This document shows, piece after piece, positions 23,389 to 34,399 of a stretch of 64,000 bases of DNA. The notes beneath the pieces were generated by a model. It did no database searches. It saw nothing but the letters and a program-made list of their open reading frames with translations, and was not told the origin of the DNA. Source of the stretch: Gari tellinella (Eukaryota > Mollusca > Bivalvia > Cardiida > Psammobiidae); NCBI GenBank assembly GCA_922989275.2, contig OV277858.1, positions 14,148,227-14,212,226 on the forward strand. Direction: 5' to 3'. The stretch's first letter is position 1. Every line of letters begins with the position of its first letter. Both the position numbers and the translations under genes were made by a program.

Positions 23389-24129
23389 ACGAAATTAACG
23401 TAACGGCAATTAAATTGAATGGGGCGAAGGTATATGTAATATCTTAGTACCAAACACCCTCTTTTAATACATTTTTTAACTTTGTATTTCTTAAATTGTT
23501 TGGTGAGGAATTGTACTATTTTATATAATTTTCAGACAATTAATCTGGGCACAACATTTTGAAGGCCATGTGAATATCGATTATGAAATGACTTATACCA
23601 TTTTCAAAGGGTACGAAAAGACTTCTTCTATGTTCTGGGTCGTTAATTTTCCAAATGTTTCTGGTTCATAATCACTTTTGGTTGTTACGAAATGACTCAA
23701 AATGTGTTAGGGAATGAATTTTCACTTTTTACAGGTTACGGAATGAATCCGTTACGAAACAACTATAGCTGGTTGCAAGTATAAAACCTGTAGACCAACG
23801 GCTATAGCAGTTGTAAGCATCTTTCAATATAAAGATTATGAGGTCAGAAACTTTACGGAAGTAACAACCATATACCGTATTTACAAATTGCTGTACAGCG
23901 GCATGTTTTAGTTTTTATATCAACACTCAAAGTTTAAACAACACCACTTATATCATATGTTTACTTTTTTTCTGATTGTGTTGTATATACATTTTCCAAA
24001 CAAGTAGTGTCCATTCTCATTAGGTTCATTCGGGCGCATTTGACAAAATGTTTACCTTGACAGTCCGTAGTCTTTAACAGTATGTAAAAATGTTGTTACC
24101 CAAATGACACCTTTAAATCTGTAGCAGTT

Positions 24130-24720
24130 ACTTTTGCCGCATTGTTTTAACTGAAAAAACAATATCAAACAAGCAACAATGACGAATAGAATTTGAAAAC
24201 TAACATTTTAGTATTGGAGTATACATAACGGCATAAAGGTGGCACACAATAAATAAATTTGTAAAGCAAATTCGGCCTTTGACATTCACAACAGTGTATC
24301 TCCATTCAGCTAATCAGGCTATTTATCAGCAGGACTTGTCAGAGGACAATGAGCAATACACCTTACAATTTCGCTTCCCATTATAACCACTGATGTAAAG
24401 AGATTAAAGTCGCCGATGCAGAGTCACGAAGAAATGGTTGCTGACTTGTCGACTGCTTTTGGTGTGTAGTTTGCAACAGTTTTCATATTCATATATTAGG
24501 CGTTTACAAACTTAAACTTACAGTTTAAATCATATTCATTTATATAACTAATTGCAAATGTTCCAGCCTACAATTGAACTGTCAGAACGGAGAGAACATT
24601 CACACACGTTGTGCTTTAACTTGTATCATTGAAATAAGCAGCAACTTATTAGTAACCGTAGTCAATAATACTACATGTACTGTCAAAACTGTTCAAAAAC
24701 TATTTAGAATAATATTAAAA
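24130..24720 (+). repeat. Inverted paralogous block, copy of 53290-53900
   Basis: Matches in reverse complement: TTTTAGTATT, ACACAATAAA, CCATTCAGCT(A/G)ATCA, TATTTATCAGCAGGAC, TGTCAGAGGACAATGA and GACTGCTT...GTAGTTTGCAA, ending in the exon-like block at 24567. The order is fully conserved. Identity is clearly lower than in the best parts of the large arms. Confidence 0.65.
24567..24720 (+). pseudogene. Exon-like block, unknown protein
   Basis: After ATGTTCCAG the frame reads LNCQNGENIHTRCALTC and on to ISSNLLVTVVN. The inverted partner, read from 53430 down after ATATTCCAG, gives NCQNGHTLQTHCALAF and LSNNVLVTVTN in a frame shifted once near its start. Shared residues with different codons and a shared acceptor-like border suggest a former exon. 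I cannot name the protein. Short and unconfirmed. Confidence 0.3.
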
Positions 24721-25239
24721 CACGCGACAATAATGCAAAACCGGTATATTATTGTCGCCTTAATTTACGAATGCGTTGCCTCATGAATTCAATATTTTCG
24801 CTACAAAATCTATAAGAAGTATTAATTGGATTAATGTACGAAAAAGATATAACAAGAAGTATGGTCATTTCTATTCCAGCCTCTTATTTGTCTATTTGTT
24901 ACTATGTTTGGATATGCATCGATATCATTCGGTCTTCGACATAAATGTTAAATGAAGTTTATTTCTTCGGTACAATGTCCGTTAAATAAAACGATAATTT
25001 TGTGTATGAAAATAAATACCAGAAAATGGAATAATTGTGATTGTATTTACTGATCTCCGTAAACAAGTAAAGTAACAGCGTATAAATATGTGACAGACGT
25101 GTAACGCGTTTAGGTACCGTGTCGATACCCACTGATGACCCCGACACGTAACACTTTACATAAAAACGGCATGTGTCCATGATGGTATTGGCCATGTAAA
25201 CAAACAATCACAGAGGAAATGTGCCTATACAAGCAGCAC

Positions 25240-25490
25240 TTCCAAAATGGCGCCCAAATGGGCACAGAACAGCGAACTGTCCTGAGTTAATACCACTGCA
25301 ACAAACCAATCTCTTCCGATACCTAATATATAAAAAAAGCAGCTTATATCTAAGCAGCTAATTTTTTATATGTGGTACAATTGATGCAGTTCAGTTGCTT
25401 GGTACACATTTGCGTGTGTTATTCCGATTCGTAAATAAGTCGTTCGTACCATTGAAATGTAAATAAACATGGGGTGCAGTAATTTATATG
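25240..25490 (+). repeat. Diverged direct match to 1670-1830
   Basis: Shared order: CCAAATG, GCGAACTGTCC, AATAAACCAA-like block, CGTAC, TTGAAATGTAAATAAAC and GGGGTGCAG. Identity is low. It may be a repeat family or a remnant of an old duplication. Confidence 0.35.
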
Positions 25491-26154
25491 GGAGAGAAAT
25501 AGTGAGCAGTAAATACTGATACAATCTGCTTTGAAACATGTTACAAAAGCCATATAATTCGTTCCAAAGTAGCGACTTCACAATACAATACAGACGTTTA
25601 TATGATATTTAAGGAATTAAGGTCGACGCATATATTGTCTAATATAGGAAAGATATTTCTGATAATGCCTGTTACAAACTGTAGCATATAATTAATGGAC
25701 GATATATACCTTTTATCTTAGAAAATCTTTATCAAATAGGTTTCTATCAACGAAGTGTCATATGTGTTTACGTTTGGCTTATCCCTTCAACAGACATAAT
25801 TTGAAACCTCAAGGGTTCCTGACTATACATTGTATTATCTTAGTAAAATTCGTTGTCCGTAAACACGATTTAGACTAAAGTTGCGTAACATATTATTTAG
25901 TGGTCTATGACCAGCATCGTGTTTTCAGAAAATCGCTCAAATGTTTGAACTGTCGGTAAATCAATCAAAAACAAACAGAAAATGTAAATCACGGTACACA
26001 CGAACATAAAATATACCGACGAAGATGAGATGAAAACTTTAAACCAAAAACAGGAAATGTCAATCTAAGGAATGTGTATGGTAAACGAAACTTTGATAAA
26101 GGTCATTGAAAAAGTGGGTCATGTCGCCGAAGTTACAAATGTACAATCAGATCT
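25490..26154. other. No recognised gene
   Basis: AT-rich sequence without recognisable elements, up to the start of the decayed LINE. Confidence 0.4.
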
Positions 26155-27170
26155 GCTTAAATCTATCGACATGGAAGCTCGTACACGAATAAACAATCTG
26201 GTGTTTTTTGGCATTGAAGAGCGACATGGTGAGAATTGTTTCTAAATTATAAGTCAGTTTCCATGTAACACTATGAACATAGATGGATACAATATGTATC
26301 TGTAAAGAGCACACAAGCTTTATCCGCATGTTCTCCAAAATGGTCCCCGTTCAAAACCGCGTCCCATCGTAGTTAACTTTAAGGACTTCTGTGACACTGA
26401 ACACATACTGCACAGCACATATATGCTGCAAGGGACATCTTTTTCTGTCGACCTGGATGTGCCAAAGGAGATCCAGGACGCCAGAAGATGGCTCTGGCCA
26501 CATTATAAGATTGCCAAGGCAGACAGGAGGACACGCAAGGTTTAGAGTGTCTATCCGGCAAAACTTGTTGTAGATGGTAGGGTTACGCATGACTAGATGC
26601 CAATGTGATCAAAATTCATCAACGGAAATCGCTTACCGTTGTTGCAGCATGTTGAGCCAGTGACTGATCCAGACTTACCGTTCATCATTGCTGAATGTGA
26701 AACCGGCGAAGTAAATAGGAATTAACAGGACGAGGGTGGAAAGGCTTTATCTGAGACAGACCCCAAATAGTACATTTTATCTGAAAGTATTGCGAGCTCA
26801 CATACCAAGTCGGACAACCATTTACGTAGACGGTTTGAGTCAATGATTGAGGGGTGCAACATGCCATCTGTATCACAAGAAACAGATGTTAGGCAGCAGT
26901 CAGCAGCATCACAGGAAAGAGGTCACGTTTCAAGCACAAAAGAAAGGAAATAATATAGATCGTCTACATCAAGCCCATATAGGAAAGAAAGTCCTAGTGT
27001 ACCAATATCGCGCAAATCGTATAATATCAGCACAAGTATGGTCAGCAGTGGTGTTGGAAATAGTCAAACGCAGGGCAGTGATCGGCAGCTAGAAGACGTT
27101 CATGTTCCATCTGATAAAATATGTCAGGACAGTGTGAAAACCAGCTAGGATGCCTCGGAGAAGGTTCAAA
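26155..27170 (+). pseudogene. LINE ORF1-like remnant
   Basis: A frame at 26155-26237 encodes MEARTRINNLVFFGIEERHG, resembling the RxNNL(V/I)xxGxxE segment of LINE ORF1 proteins. About 100 bp later (26363 on) a second piece reads RPIVVNFKDFCDTEHI..., then VPKEIQDARRWLWPHYK, a stop, and VYPAKLVVDGRVTHD, the expected later part of such proteins. A low-complexity stretch rich in Ser, Gln and Lys follows (26862-27150). Several stops and at least one insertion break it. It precedes the endonuclease remnant on the same strand, as expected of a non-LTR element. Confidence 0.65.
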
Positions 27171-27179
27171 GTTTACGGT

Positions 27180-27625
27180 GAGCGTTATTGAATGTTCAGG
27201 TCATTGTTTTAAGACGTATAAATAAATTAGATTCCAGTGAAATGAAATATGTTTTTGATAATCATGATATTGTTTTGTTTATAGAAACATGGTCAGACTA
27301 GTTTAGTGAATTGAAAGCTAAGAATTTCCAACATAATGTACTACATAGGTCAGAATACAAGTCGTCCACAAAGCGTAACTCTGATGGTATAGCTCTATAC
27401 ATTCGATCTCAGTATGTTACGGACAATACTTTGTTATTTTAGAGCCAGGATGATATAGTGTGCGTTAGAATTGCTAGGCGGCCAATGTATTTACAAAATG
27501 ACTTGTTAATTACATTGTGTTACGTGTTTCCCCTCTGAGTCCAGTAGACACGCCTTCATTGATATGAATACGTTTGATAGATTTTGCGACTTTTATACAG
27601 AAGAGTCTTCCATAATCTACACTGA
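27180..27625 (+). pseudogene. LINE ORF2 endonuclease remnant (APE type)
   Basis: Frame fragments read DNHDIVLFIETWSD, then FSELKAKNFQHNVLHRSEYK, NSDGIALYIRSQYV and DDIVCVRI, the N-terminal half of an apurinic-like endonuclease including the catalytic ETW motif. Three or more stops interrupt it and similarity ends near 27625, before any RT. Together with 26155-27170 it is a 3'-truncated or interrupted non-LTR retrotransposon of CR1/Jockey-like appearance; the clade is not resolved. Confidence 0.65.
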
Positions 27626-27644
27626 AATAAACTTTGTACATTAA

Positions 27645-27965
27645 AGGCATATGATTATAGCTATCGTCATTTTAACGCCAAAAAAGCTCATCAACAGTTT
27701 TCACAGTTTTGACATATAGCCCTATGAAGTTAAGAAGTGCCCTAAAATTCCAATTTTACATAATATGCCACACTATTATAGTATATATGGATGTATACTT
27801 GTCATATGAAAAGCGTTAAAAATAGATACCATTTAAAGTGATATTTTGATCAATTTGTTGATGAGCCTTTTTGTCATAGGATATTGGTCGCATTCAAGGT
27901 AGGCTGTTTACAGTCAAATGGGCTCATCAGCTGTTGTTTAGTTTAACAGGTAAACTTAATATATT
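27645..27965. repeat. Region with inverted GCTCATCAACA motifs
   Basis: GCTCATCAACAG (27687) is opposed by TTGTTGATGAGC (27856), and GGGCTCATCAGCTGTTG follows at 27920. It may be a small foldback element; the ends are not defined. Confidence 0.35.
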
Positions 27966-28256
27966 AGTGAACCAAAACGCTTAAAATGCCATATAAACCT
28001 TTAATTCAACATTTATCAACTAAGGAGAGTTCAATGAAGTATTTACTTAAACCTGTCAGATATTAGATAACGCCCTCCCCCCAACAAAGATTTTGGGTGT
28101 GTACTGTTTCCTATTTCTTTTTTTACTTACCACAAAACATACATTTTAATATATTAATTTTTACATGAACATTTAACTGTCACCTATGCCATCAAAATAT
28201 GTATCTGAGATGTTAGACGGTCGTAAGTCCAAACGTTAAAATACCTTTAACCTTTT

Positions 28257-28353
28257 ATTTTTCCATTTAATCACGTCTCGTGTTATCTCTTTGGAATTGT
28301 CTTGAAAAGACGACTCCAAAGAGACATCACAAGACAGGGTTAGATGGAAAAAT
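28257..28353. mobile_element. Foldback with ~45-bp arms
   Basis: TTTTTCCATTTAATCACGTC and ATCTCTTTGGA on the left pair with TCCAAAGAGACATCAC and GGGTTAGATGGAAAAA on the right, centre TTGTCTTGAAAAGACGAC. Non-coding MITE-like palindrome. Confidence 0.65.
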
Positions 28354-29640
28354 GAATACTAATAGAGAACTTTAGAATCTGACTTATGTCAACATTTATC
28401 GTACGTCGTTTCGTAAGACGGGGCCCTGATAGTTTGCTGAATTTATTTATGAATTTATACATTATCAGACACCAGTAAACACTAACAGTGTAGCCTAATC
28501 AAAGATACTGCAGCTTAAATTAAAGTTCAAAGATCGGCACATGGACTTGTCCAGTTAAAACTGTGAAAAACGGTAAACATAAGCATACAATTTATTAATC
28601 GTGGATGTTTAATGCGTGGAAAGATTATTGCAGAGGGCTCAAAGGAGTTTGGTATGTTCTTCATTTATTTTCTTATTATGATTCTACAATAAGGAGCCAT
28701 TTGCCTGTAATTGTTTCTATAGTTCACCAAGTGACAACAATACACATGGTTGAATGCGTATTGGCAGTTGCACCTCACTAAATCGGACCTCAATTTGAAT
28801 ATGGTATATGGTGTTTTTAAAGACAGCTGGTTGTTTAATGCACACAAAGGGCAGTATAGAAAGCTCATTCGATAATTCCTCTTGCGTTGAACAGCCACTC
28901 GTTCTAGTCCCTGAAATTAAGCACTTGTTTGTATCCGTTTAAATTGACTGTGTACTACAATGACTAGTGAGTGAATTATTCGGCTTTACGATCAACCTGC
29001 TTTCGAGTCATTGAGAGTGATTTGTATAAGTTAATGTAGCTTGTGTAATAATCAATATAAAAATAAATAAAGTTTAAACATTAAAATTGCTTTAAGCAAC
29101 CATCTGTCTCTAAAACGTATAGTAAGCCCTGGCGAGAAAAGGGTTATGCGATGTATGGAAGGGACTTGAGGTAAAATGTGAAGAACATGAGTTTAGGGTA
29201 CGCAATAGATGATTGTTTTAGATCTGTTAGTTAGAAACAGGACGAGCATTCTTTCTAGCTTATTTCGCATCACTACTGGATGTGTTTTCAATAGTTTACC
29301 TATTTTATCCTTCTGAATGTTAAATGATATTCAAATTGTGTTTGTATGTCATCAGGGTATTTTTTTTTAATTTCTCAATACTTTAAACCTTATTCGATTA
29401 ACGGTATTCGCATTTACGTCAATATTGAAGTGGGCATAATGTGTATGGTTTATGTATACGGGCTATACGAATAACAGGGACGTATACAAATAGTTGTTGT
29501 ATAGAAAGGGGAAGTAAACACAGGACAAGAAATAGAAGTAAAAATAGCAGTTTAGAAGTGGTTTGGTAGTTGAAAATGAAGTAAACAGTAGATATAATTG
29601 GTAATAAGCACAGGTCTTAGTGAAAGTGATAGCAGTACAA
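28354..29640. other. No recognised gene
   Basis: AT-rich sequence; I see nothing supported here. Confidence 0.4.
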
Positions 29641-29923
29641 GTATAAGAAATAGTAGTAGTTGTAGTAATGGTAGATAGTATTAAGTTGTAGTAGTAGTAG
29701 TTGCAGTAAAAGTAGCAGCAGGAGAAGTAGTAATGGTAAGTTATAGTAATAAGGTATCAGTAGTAGTAGCAGTAAAAGTTTAAACTTTTTTTTTATTTCC
29801 GAATTGTTTACAGGAAAAGAGGTTTGGCCACAAATTCTACCAACTTAGAAAATGCCCTCTGCCTACAGTTTACAAATAAAACAAGCACTGTTGGAGAGAG
29901 ATATATAAAGAGGAAGAGTGAGC

Positions 29924-29954
<31 letters not shown>

Positions 29955-29955
29955 T
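29640..29955. repeat. Degenerate AGT trinucleotide tract and GA dinucleotide run
   Basis: AGTAGT/AGTAGC-like units fill 29640-29780. A (GA)n run lies at about 29923-29950. A similar AGT/AGC tract follows the minisatellite at 31970-32095, so the array is bracketed by related trinucleotide sequence. Confidence 0.7.
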
Positions 29956-30010
29956 ATATAAACTGATAGTGCTTGTTTCCTGGTGTCTCCACATAATCTT
30001 GGTAAAAAGA

Positions 30011-31942
30011 TTCAGTGTCGTTTAAGACATTTTTTCCCTCTGTCCGAAACGACACTAGTTTCTAGAAGCCAGTTTCGTAAACGTTACTAGTTTCTGGTTG
30101 CTAGTGTCGTTTAGAACTCATTATTTTCCTCTGTCTAAAACGCCACTAGTTTCTGGTTGCCAGTGTCGTTTAAAAAATATTTTTTCCTCTGTCTAAAACG
30201 ACACTAGTTTCAGTGTCTTTTAAGATATTTTTTTTCCTGTCAAAAAGGACACTGTTTCTGGTTGCTTGTGTCAATTAAGAATTTTTTTTTCCTCTGTCTA
30301 AAACGACACTAGTTTCTAGAAGCCAGTTTCGTAAACGCTACTAGTTTCTGGTTGCCAGTGTCGTTAAAAAATTATTTTTTTCCTCTGTCTAAAACGCCAC
30401 TTGTTTCTGGTTGCCAGTGTCGTTCAAGATTTTTTTTCCCTCTGTTAACACGACACTAGTGTCTGTTGCCACTTTCGTTTAAGAATTTGTTTTCCTCTGT
30501 CTAAAACGACACTAGCTCCGTGTTGTTTCCAGTGTCGTTTAAGAATTTTTTTCTTCCGTCTAAAACGACACAGGTTTCTGGTTGCCAGTGTCGTTTAAGA
30601 ATTGTTTTCTCTGTCTAAAACAACACTAGTTTCTAGAAGCCAGTTTCTGGTTGCCAGTGTCGTTTAAGAATTATTTTTTCCTCTGTCTAAAACGCCACTA
30701 GTTTCTGGTTGCCAGTGTCGTTTAAGAATTATTTTTTCCTCTGTCTAAAACGCCACTAGTTTCTGGTTGCCAGTGTCGTTTAAGAATTATTTTTCCTCTG
30801 TCTAAAACGACATTAGTTTCAGTGTCGTTCAAGATATATTTTTTTCTGTGAAAAAGGACACTTGTTTCTGGTTGCCAGTGTCGTTGAAGAATTTGTTTTC
30901 CACTGTCTAAAACAACACTAGTTTCTGGTTGCCAGTGTCGTTTAAGAATTATGTTTCCTCTGTCTAAAACGCTATTAGTTTCTGGTTGCCAAAATTGTTT
31001 ACAAATGTTGTGTGTCCTCTGTCTAAAACGACACCAGCTTCTTGTTGCCAGTGTCGTTTAAGAATTTTTTTCCTCTGTTTAAAACGACAATAGTTTCTGG
31101 TTGCCAGTGTCGTTAAAGATTGTTTTTCCTCTGTCTAAAACGACACTAGTTTCTGGTTGCCAGTGTCGTTTAAAAATCATTGTTTTCCTCAGTCTAAAAT
31201 GACACTAGTTTCAGTGTCGTTTAAGATAAAACTTTTTCTCTCAAAAAGGACACTTGTTTCTGATTGCCAGTGTCGTTTAAGAATATTTTTTTTCCTCTGT
31301 CTAAAACGACACTAGTTTTTGGTTGCCAGTGTCGTTTAAGAATTGTTTTTCCTCTGTCTTAAACGACACTAGTTTCTGGTTGCCATTGTCGTTATAAATG
31401 TTTTCCCTCTGTCCAAAATGACACTAGTTTCTGGTTACCAGTGTCGTTTAAGATTTTCTTTTTTCCTCTGTCTTAAACGACACTAGTTTCTGGTTGCCAG
31501 TGTCGTTGAATACTTTTTTTCCCTCTGTCTAAAACGACACTAGCTTCTGGTTGCCAGTGTCGTTTAAGAATATATTTGTTTCCTCTGTCTAAAACGACAC
31601 TAGTTTCAGTGTCGTTTAAGATTTTTTTTTCTGTAAAAAAGAACACTTGTTTCTGGTTGCCAGTGCCGTTTAAGAATTTTTTTTCCTCTGTTTCGTAAAC
31701 GCTACTAGTTTCTGGTTGCCAGTGTCGTTTAGAAATTATTTTTTTCCTCGGTCTAAAACGCTACTAGTTTCTGGTTGCCAGTGTCGTTTAGAAATTATTG
31801 TTTTCCTCTGTCTAAAACGACACTAATTTCAATGTCGTTAAATATATTTTTTTTCTGTCAAAAAGGACACTTGTTCCTGGTTGCCAGTGTCGATTAAGAT
31901 TTTGTTTTCCTCTGTCTAAAACGACACTTGTTTCAGGCTGCC
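30011..31942. repeat. Minisatellite of hairpin-forming ~60-bp units
   Basis: About 30 tandem units of consensus TTTCCTCTGTCTAAAACGAC, then ACTAGTTTCTGGTTGCC and AGTGTCGTTTAAGAAT. Within a unit AAACGACACT is the exact reverse complement of AGTGTCGTTT, with a spacer of about 17 bp (AGTTTCTGGTTGCC-like), so most units fold into a hairpin with a 10-bp stem. Shortened units with ACTAGTTTCAGTGTCG lose the loop and recur at intervals (30200, 30815, 31200, 31605, 31830), each followed by CAAAAAGGACACTTG, indicating a higher-order repeat. Non-coding. Confidence 0.9.
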
Positions 31943-31959
31943 AGTAGGGGTTATACAGC

Positions 31960-32100
31960 AGCGACAGTATCGGAAGTAGTAGTAGTATCAGCAGTAACAA
32001 CAATTGAAGAAGTAGTAGCAGCAGAAGTAGTAGCAGCAGCACAAAAAACAATAACAGCAGTAGTAGTAGAAGAAACAGCAGCAGCAGTAACGGCAATTAA
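31960..32100. repeat. AGT/AGC trinucleotide tract
   Basis: Degenerate GTAGTAGTA and GCAGCAGCA runs. Poly-Leu and poly-Val/Ala frames here (31812-32096 minus, 31928-32149 plus) are by-products of the microsatellite. Confidence 0.8.
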
Positions 32101-32109
32101 GCTGAAAAG

Positions 32110-32262
32110 GTGGGGGTCATTTCTCTATGTGGGTCATTCCTCTGCGTGAGGGGAGTCATTCTACTACAAGTCGATGGGGTCCTTATTTTACGGTCTGGGG
32201 TCATTTATCTACGTAGTATAAGGACCCAGGGTCATTTTGTACGGGTGGGTCATTCTACTGCG
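32110..32262. repeat. Short degenerate GGGGTCATT repeat
   Basis: GGGTCATTTCTCTATGTG, GGGTCATTCCTCTGCGTG, GGAGTCATTCTACTAC, GGGGTCATTTATCTACG, GGGTCATTTTGTACG and GGGTCATTCTACTGCG recur at 17-60 bp spacing. Non-coding. Confidence 0.65.
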
Positions 32263-32599
32263 TTACACCGGCGGCAGTTACTAAATTGGACACAAATTTA
32301 GGTTTAGCCCAAGACAGCATTCTTAAATATTGTATTGATGACAGTTTAATAAGTGACATGAGTGCCAACGCCAAATCATGATGTCGCGGATTAACACAAA
32401 TCACATACACGCAAAATAAAACATTCAGCATTTAATCTTGCAATGGGTAAAGCAAGCCACCTGAATTTAACGACAACAAAATAATGTTTGCAGCCAGGGT
32501 CAACGATCCCATTGTTAGTTCGCCTGTTCGTAGAACATCAGAGCTAATGTCATTCCCCGGCGCGAGTGTTAGCGTGAATGAGCGTGCGTGAGCGTGAGA

Positions 32600-33320
32600 G
32601 TGGTCAAGGTTAAAGTTTTTTGGACAGGTTGTTTTAAAGCTAAAATGTTGTGCTAGGGTGCTGAAATATAGTATGGGGGTTTATTATCGGTCAAACATTG
32701 ATGTTATGAAGTTAAAATTTTATAAAAGGTCAATATTGGACATGTTTTGGATTTGGTGTTGTTTTCCAAACACCAGATTAAGATTGTTTGGAAGGGTTGT
32801 CTTAAAGTTTAATTCTTGTGTAAGGGGGATTGATGTTCTGCTGTTGAAATCTAAAAATAATTTTGTTTATTGTCAATATTTGACATGTTTTGGACTTATG
32901 GTTTTCGACTACAAAACACCAGGTTAAAGTTTTTTGAACGGGTTGTGTTAAGCTAAATGCTTGTTTTAGGGGGCTGCACTTGTGTATAAAGGTTTATTTT
33001 GGGTCAAACATTGATGTTGTGCAGTTGAAATCTAAACATAACTTTATTTTTTGTCACAATTTGACATGTTTTGGACATAGGTTTTTGCTACGCAATACCA
33101 GGTTAAAGTTTTTTGGAGGGGTTGTTTTGAAGTTTAATACTTATGTTAAGGTGTTGAAATTGTGTATGGTGGTTTTTAGTGGTCACACATTGATGTTATG
33201 GAGTTAAAATTTAAAAATGATTTTAATATTTTTTTCAACTTTTGACACATTTTGGACTTAGTTGTTTAGGCTACAAATCACCAGGTTAAAGTTTGGACGG
33301 GTTGCTTTAAAGTTTAATAT
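32600..33320. repeat. Degenerate tandem repeat, ~157-183 bp units
   Basis: The box AGGTTAAAGTTTTTTGGA with a following GGGTTGT occurs at about 32606, 32774, 32931, 33100 and 33283. Each unit also has GGTCAAACATTGATGTTNTG and TTTGACATGTTTTGGAC. Overlapping short frames change between units and are not genes. Confidence 0.75.
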
Positions 33321-34123
33321 AAATAGACTAATACTCCCCATTCATTTAATAATATTTATAAACTTTAGATACAATATGTTTTTAGACTTAAACTTAAACA
33401 GGCGAGTATCAGGTGACTTTGACACCCATGTCTGGTTTCAACTCCAGACCATGTTGCGACATTACAGGGTGGTGTCCCACAATTTCGAGTGTTTGTAGTA
33501 TGTTACTCCACACGATTGAATTTACCTTTCAAACTCCTTGGTGTGCAGTAGTATGTACGATGTCTATACGTTTACACAGTGACGCGTATCCGACGAACTA
33601 CGAATATAATAAAGGCTTTTATATGATATGTAAGGAAAAAAGGTAGAGATATAATTATATAATTAGCTGCATGGTCTGTCATTTTGTTCCTGTTTTTATT
33701 ATTCCTAATGGAACTGTTTGGTAATTTATATTTTTAGCTAATTTAATTTGTTTTAAATGGTTTCTAACCAATTATATATGTTATTCAAAAATAGTGTATA
33801 TGATTGCGCTCCCAGAATAGGTGTTTTATCGTTTCTACCTGCATATTGCACTGTTCGCATATATTACGTTATTTGATATTATTTCACACCTACATCTATT
33901 AAACCAATCAACAACCCCTATTTCTATCACGTGACGGTACACGAGAACCCTATATTGTACCGGAATTTTAAAAAGCTATCCGAGAAGGCCATATTTTTCT
34001 CATACTTTTCTCATATTGACTCGGATCCAAAAAATCTATATGTTTTCATACTGGACTGGACAACTCTTCTGATACTCTGTTAAGAGTAACTTCCCGTGGT
34101 ATTTCACCTTTATCGGCTACAGT
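33321..34123. other. No recognised gene
   Basis: AT-rich sequence with short chance frames only. Confidence 0.4.
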
Positions 34124-34297
34124 TTTATGGTGTGAAATAAAGAGGCAATTTAACAGTGTTGAGAACAATACAGAATTCAATTGGACTCGAACACAGCAGT
34201 CATAATCCATATTGGATTATAACTGCTGTGTACTCGTCCAATAGAATTCAGTATTGTACTCAACACTGTTAAATAACCTCTTGTTATATTCCATAAA
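34124..34297. mobile_element. 174-bp near-perfect foldback
   Basis: Arms of about 80 bp. Left: TTTATGG...AAAGAGGCAATTTAACAGTG, AACAATACAGAATTCAATTGG, CACAGCAGT. Right: ACTGCTGTGTACTCGTCCAAT, GAATTCAGTATTGT, CACTGTTAAATAACCTC...CCATAAA. The centre is ATAATCCATATTGGATTAT. No target duplication was found. Confidence 0.75.
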
Positions 34298-34399
34298 TGG
34301 TGTGTTTGTTGGGTTACCACTATTCATGAATGTGTACTGGAATATTATGAATGTATTGTCAATTGTTGAGGTATATATGTTTTTGTAGGCATTTATCCC

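Larger units (their letters stand above)
20337..23790. mobile_element. Older DNA element with sub-repeated inverted ends
   Basis: The left end starts TGTTGCAAGGGTAAC and holds several short units (TTTTGTAACCGAGTCATTTC near 20360, then GTAACC with A/GTCAT at about 20400, 20435 and 20465). The right end is the inverse: GAAATGACTT near 23580, GTTACGAAATGACTC near 23680, GGTTACGGAATGAATC near 23736, ending AGCTGGTTGCAAGTATA. Between them lie the ~160-bp-unit repeat and the Penelope-like copy. It fits an element of original ends about 20337 and 23785 later filled by nested insertions; no transposase is seen. Confidence 0.5.

Noticed and set aside
26391..26573. Overlapping 60-79 codon frames
   Set aside because: They overlap the true but broken LINE ORF1 frame, which shows the recognisable protein motifs.
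30011..31942. CRISPR-like array
   Set aside because: Repeats are directly adjacent with similar linkers, there are no unique spacers of constant length, and the context is an animal genome.
31812..32096. Leucine-rich 94-codon frame
   Set aside because: It is the antisense reading of an AGT/AGC microsatellite and the minisatellite end.
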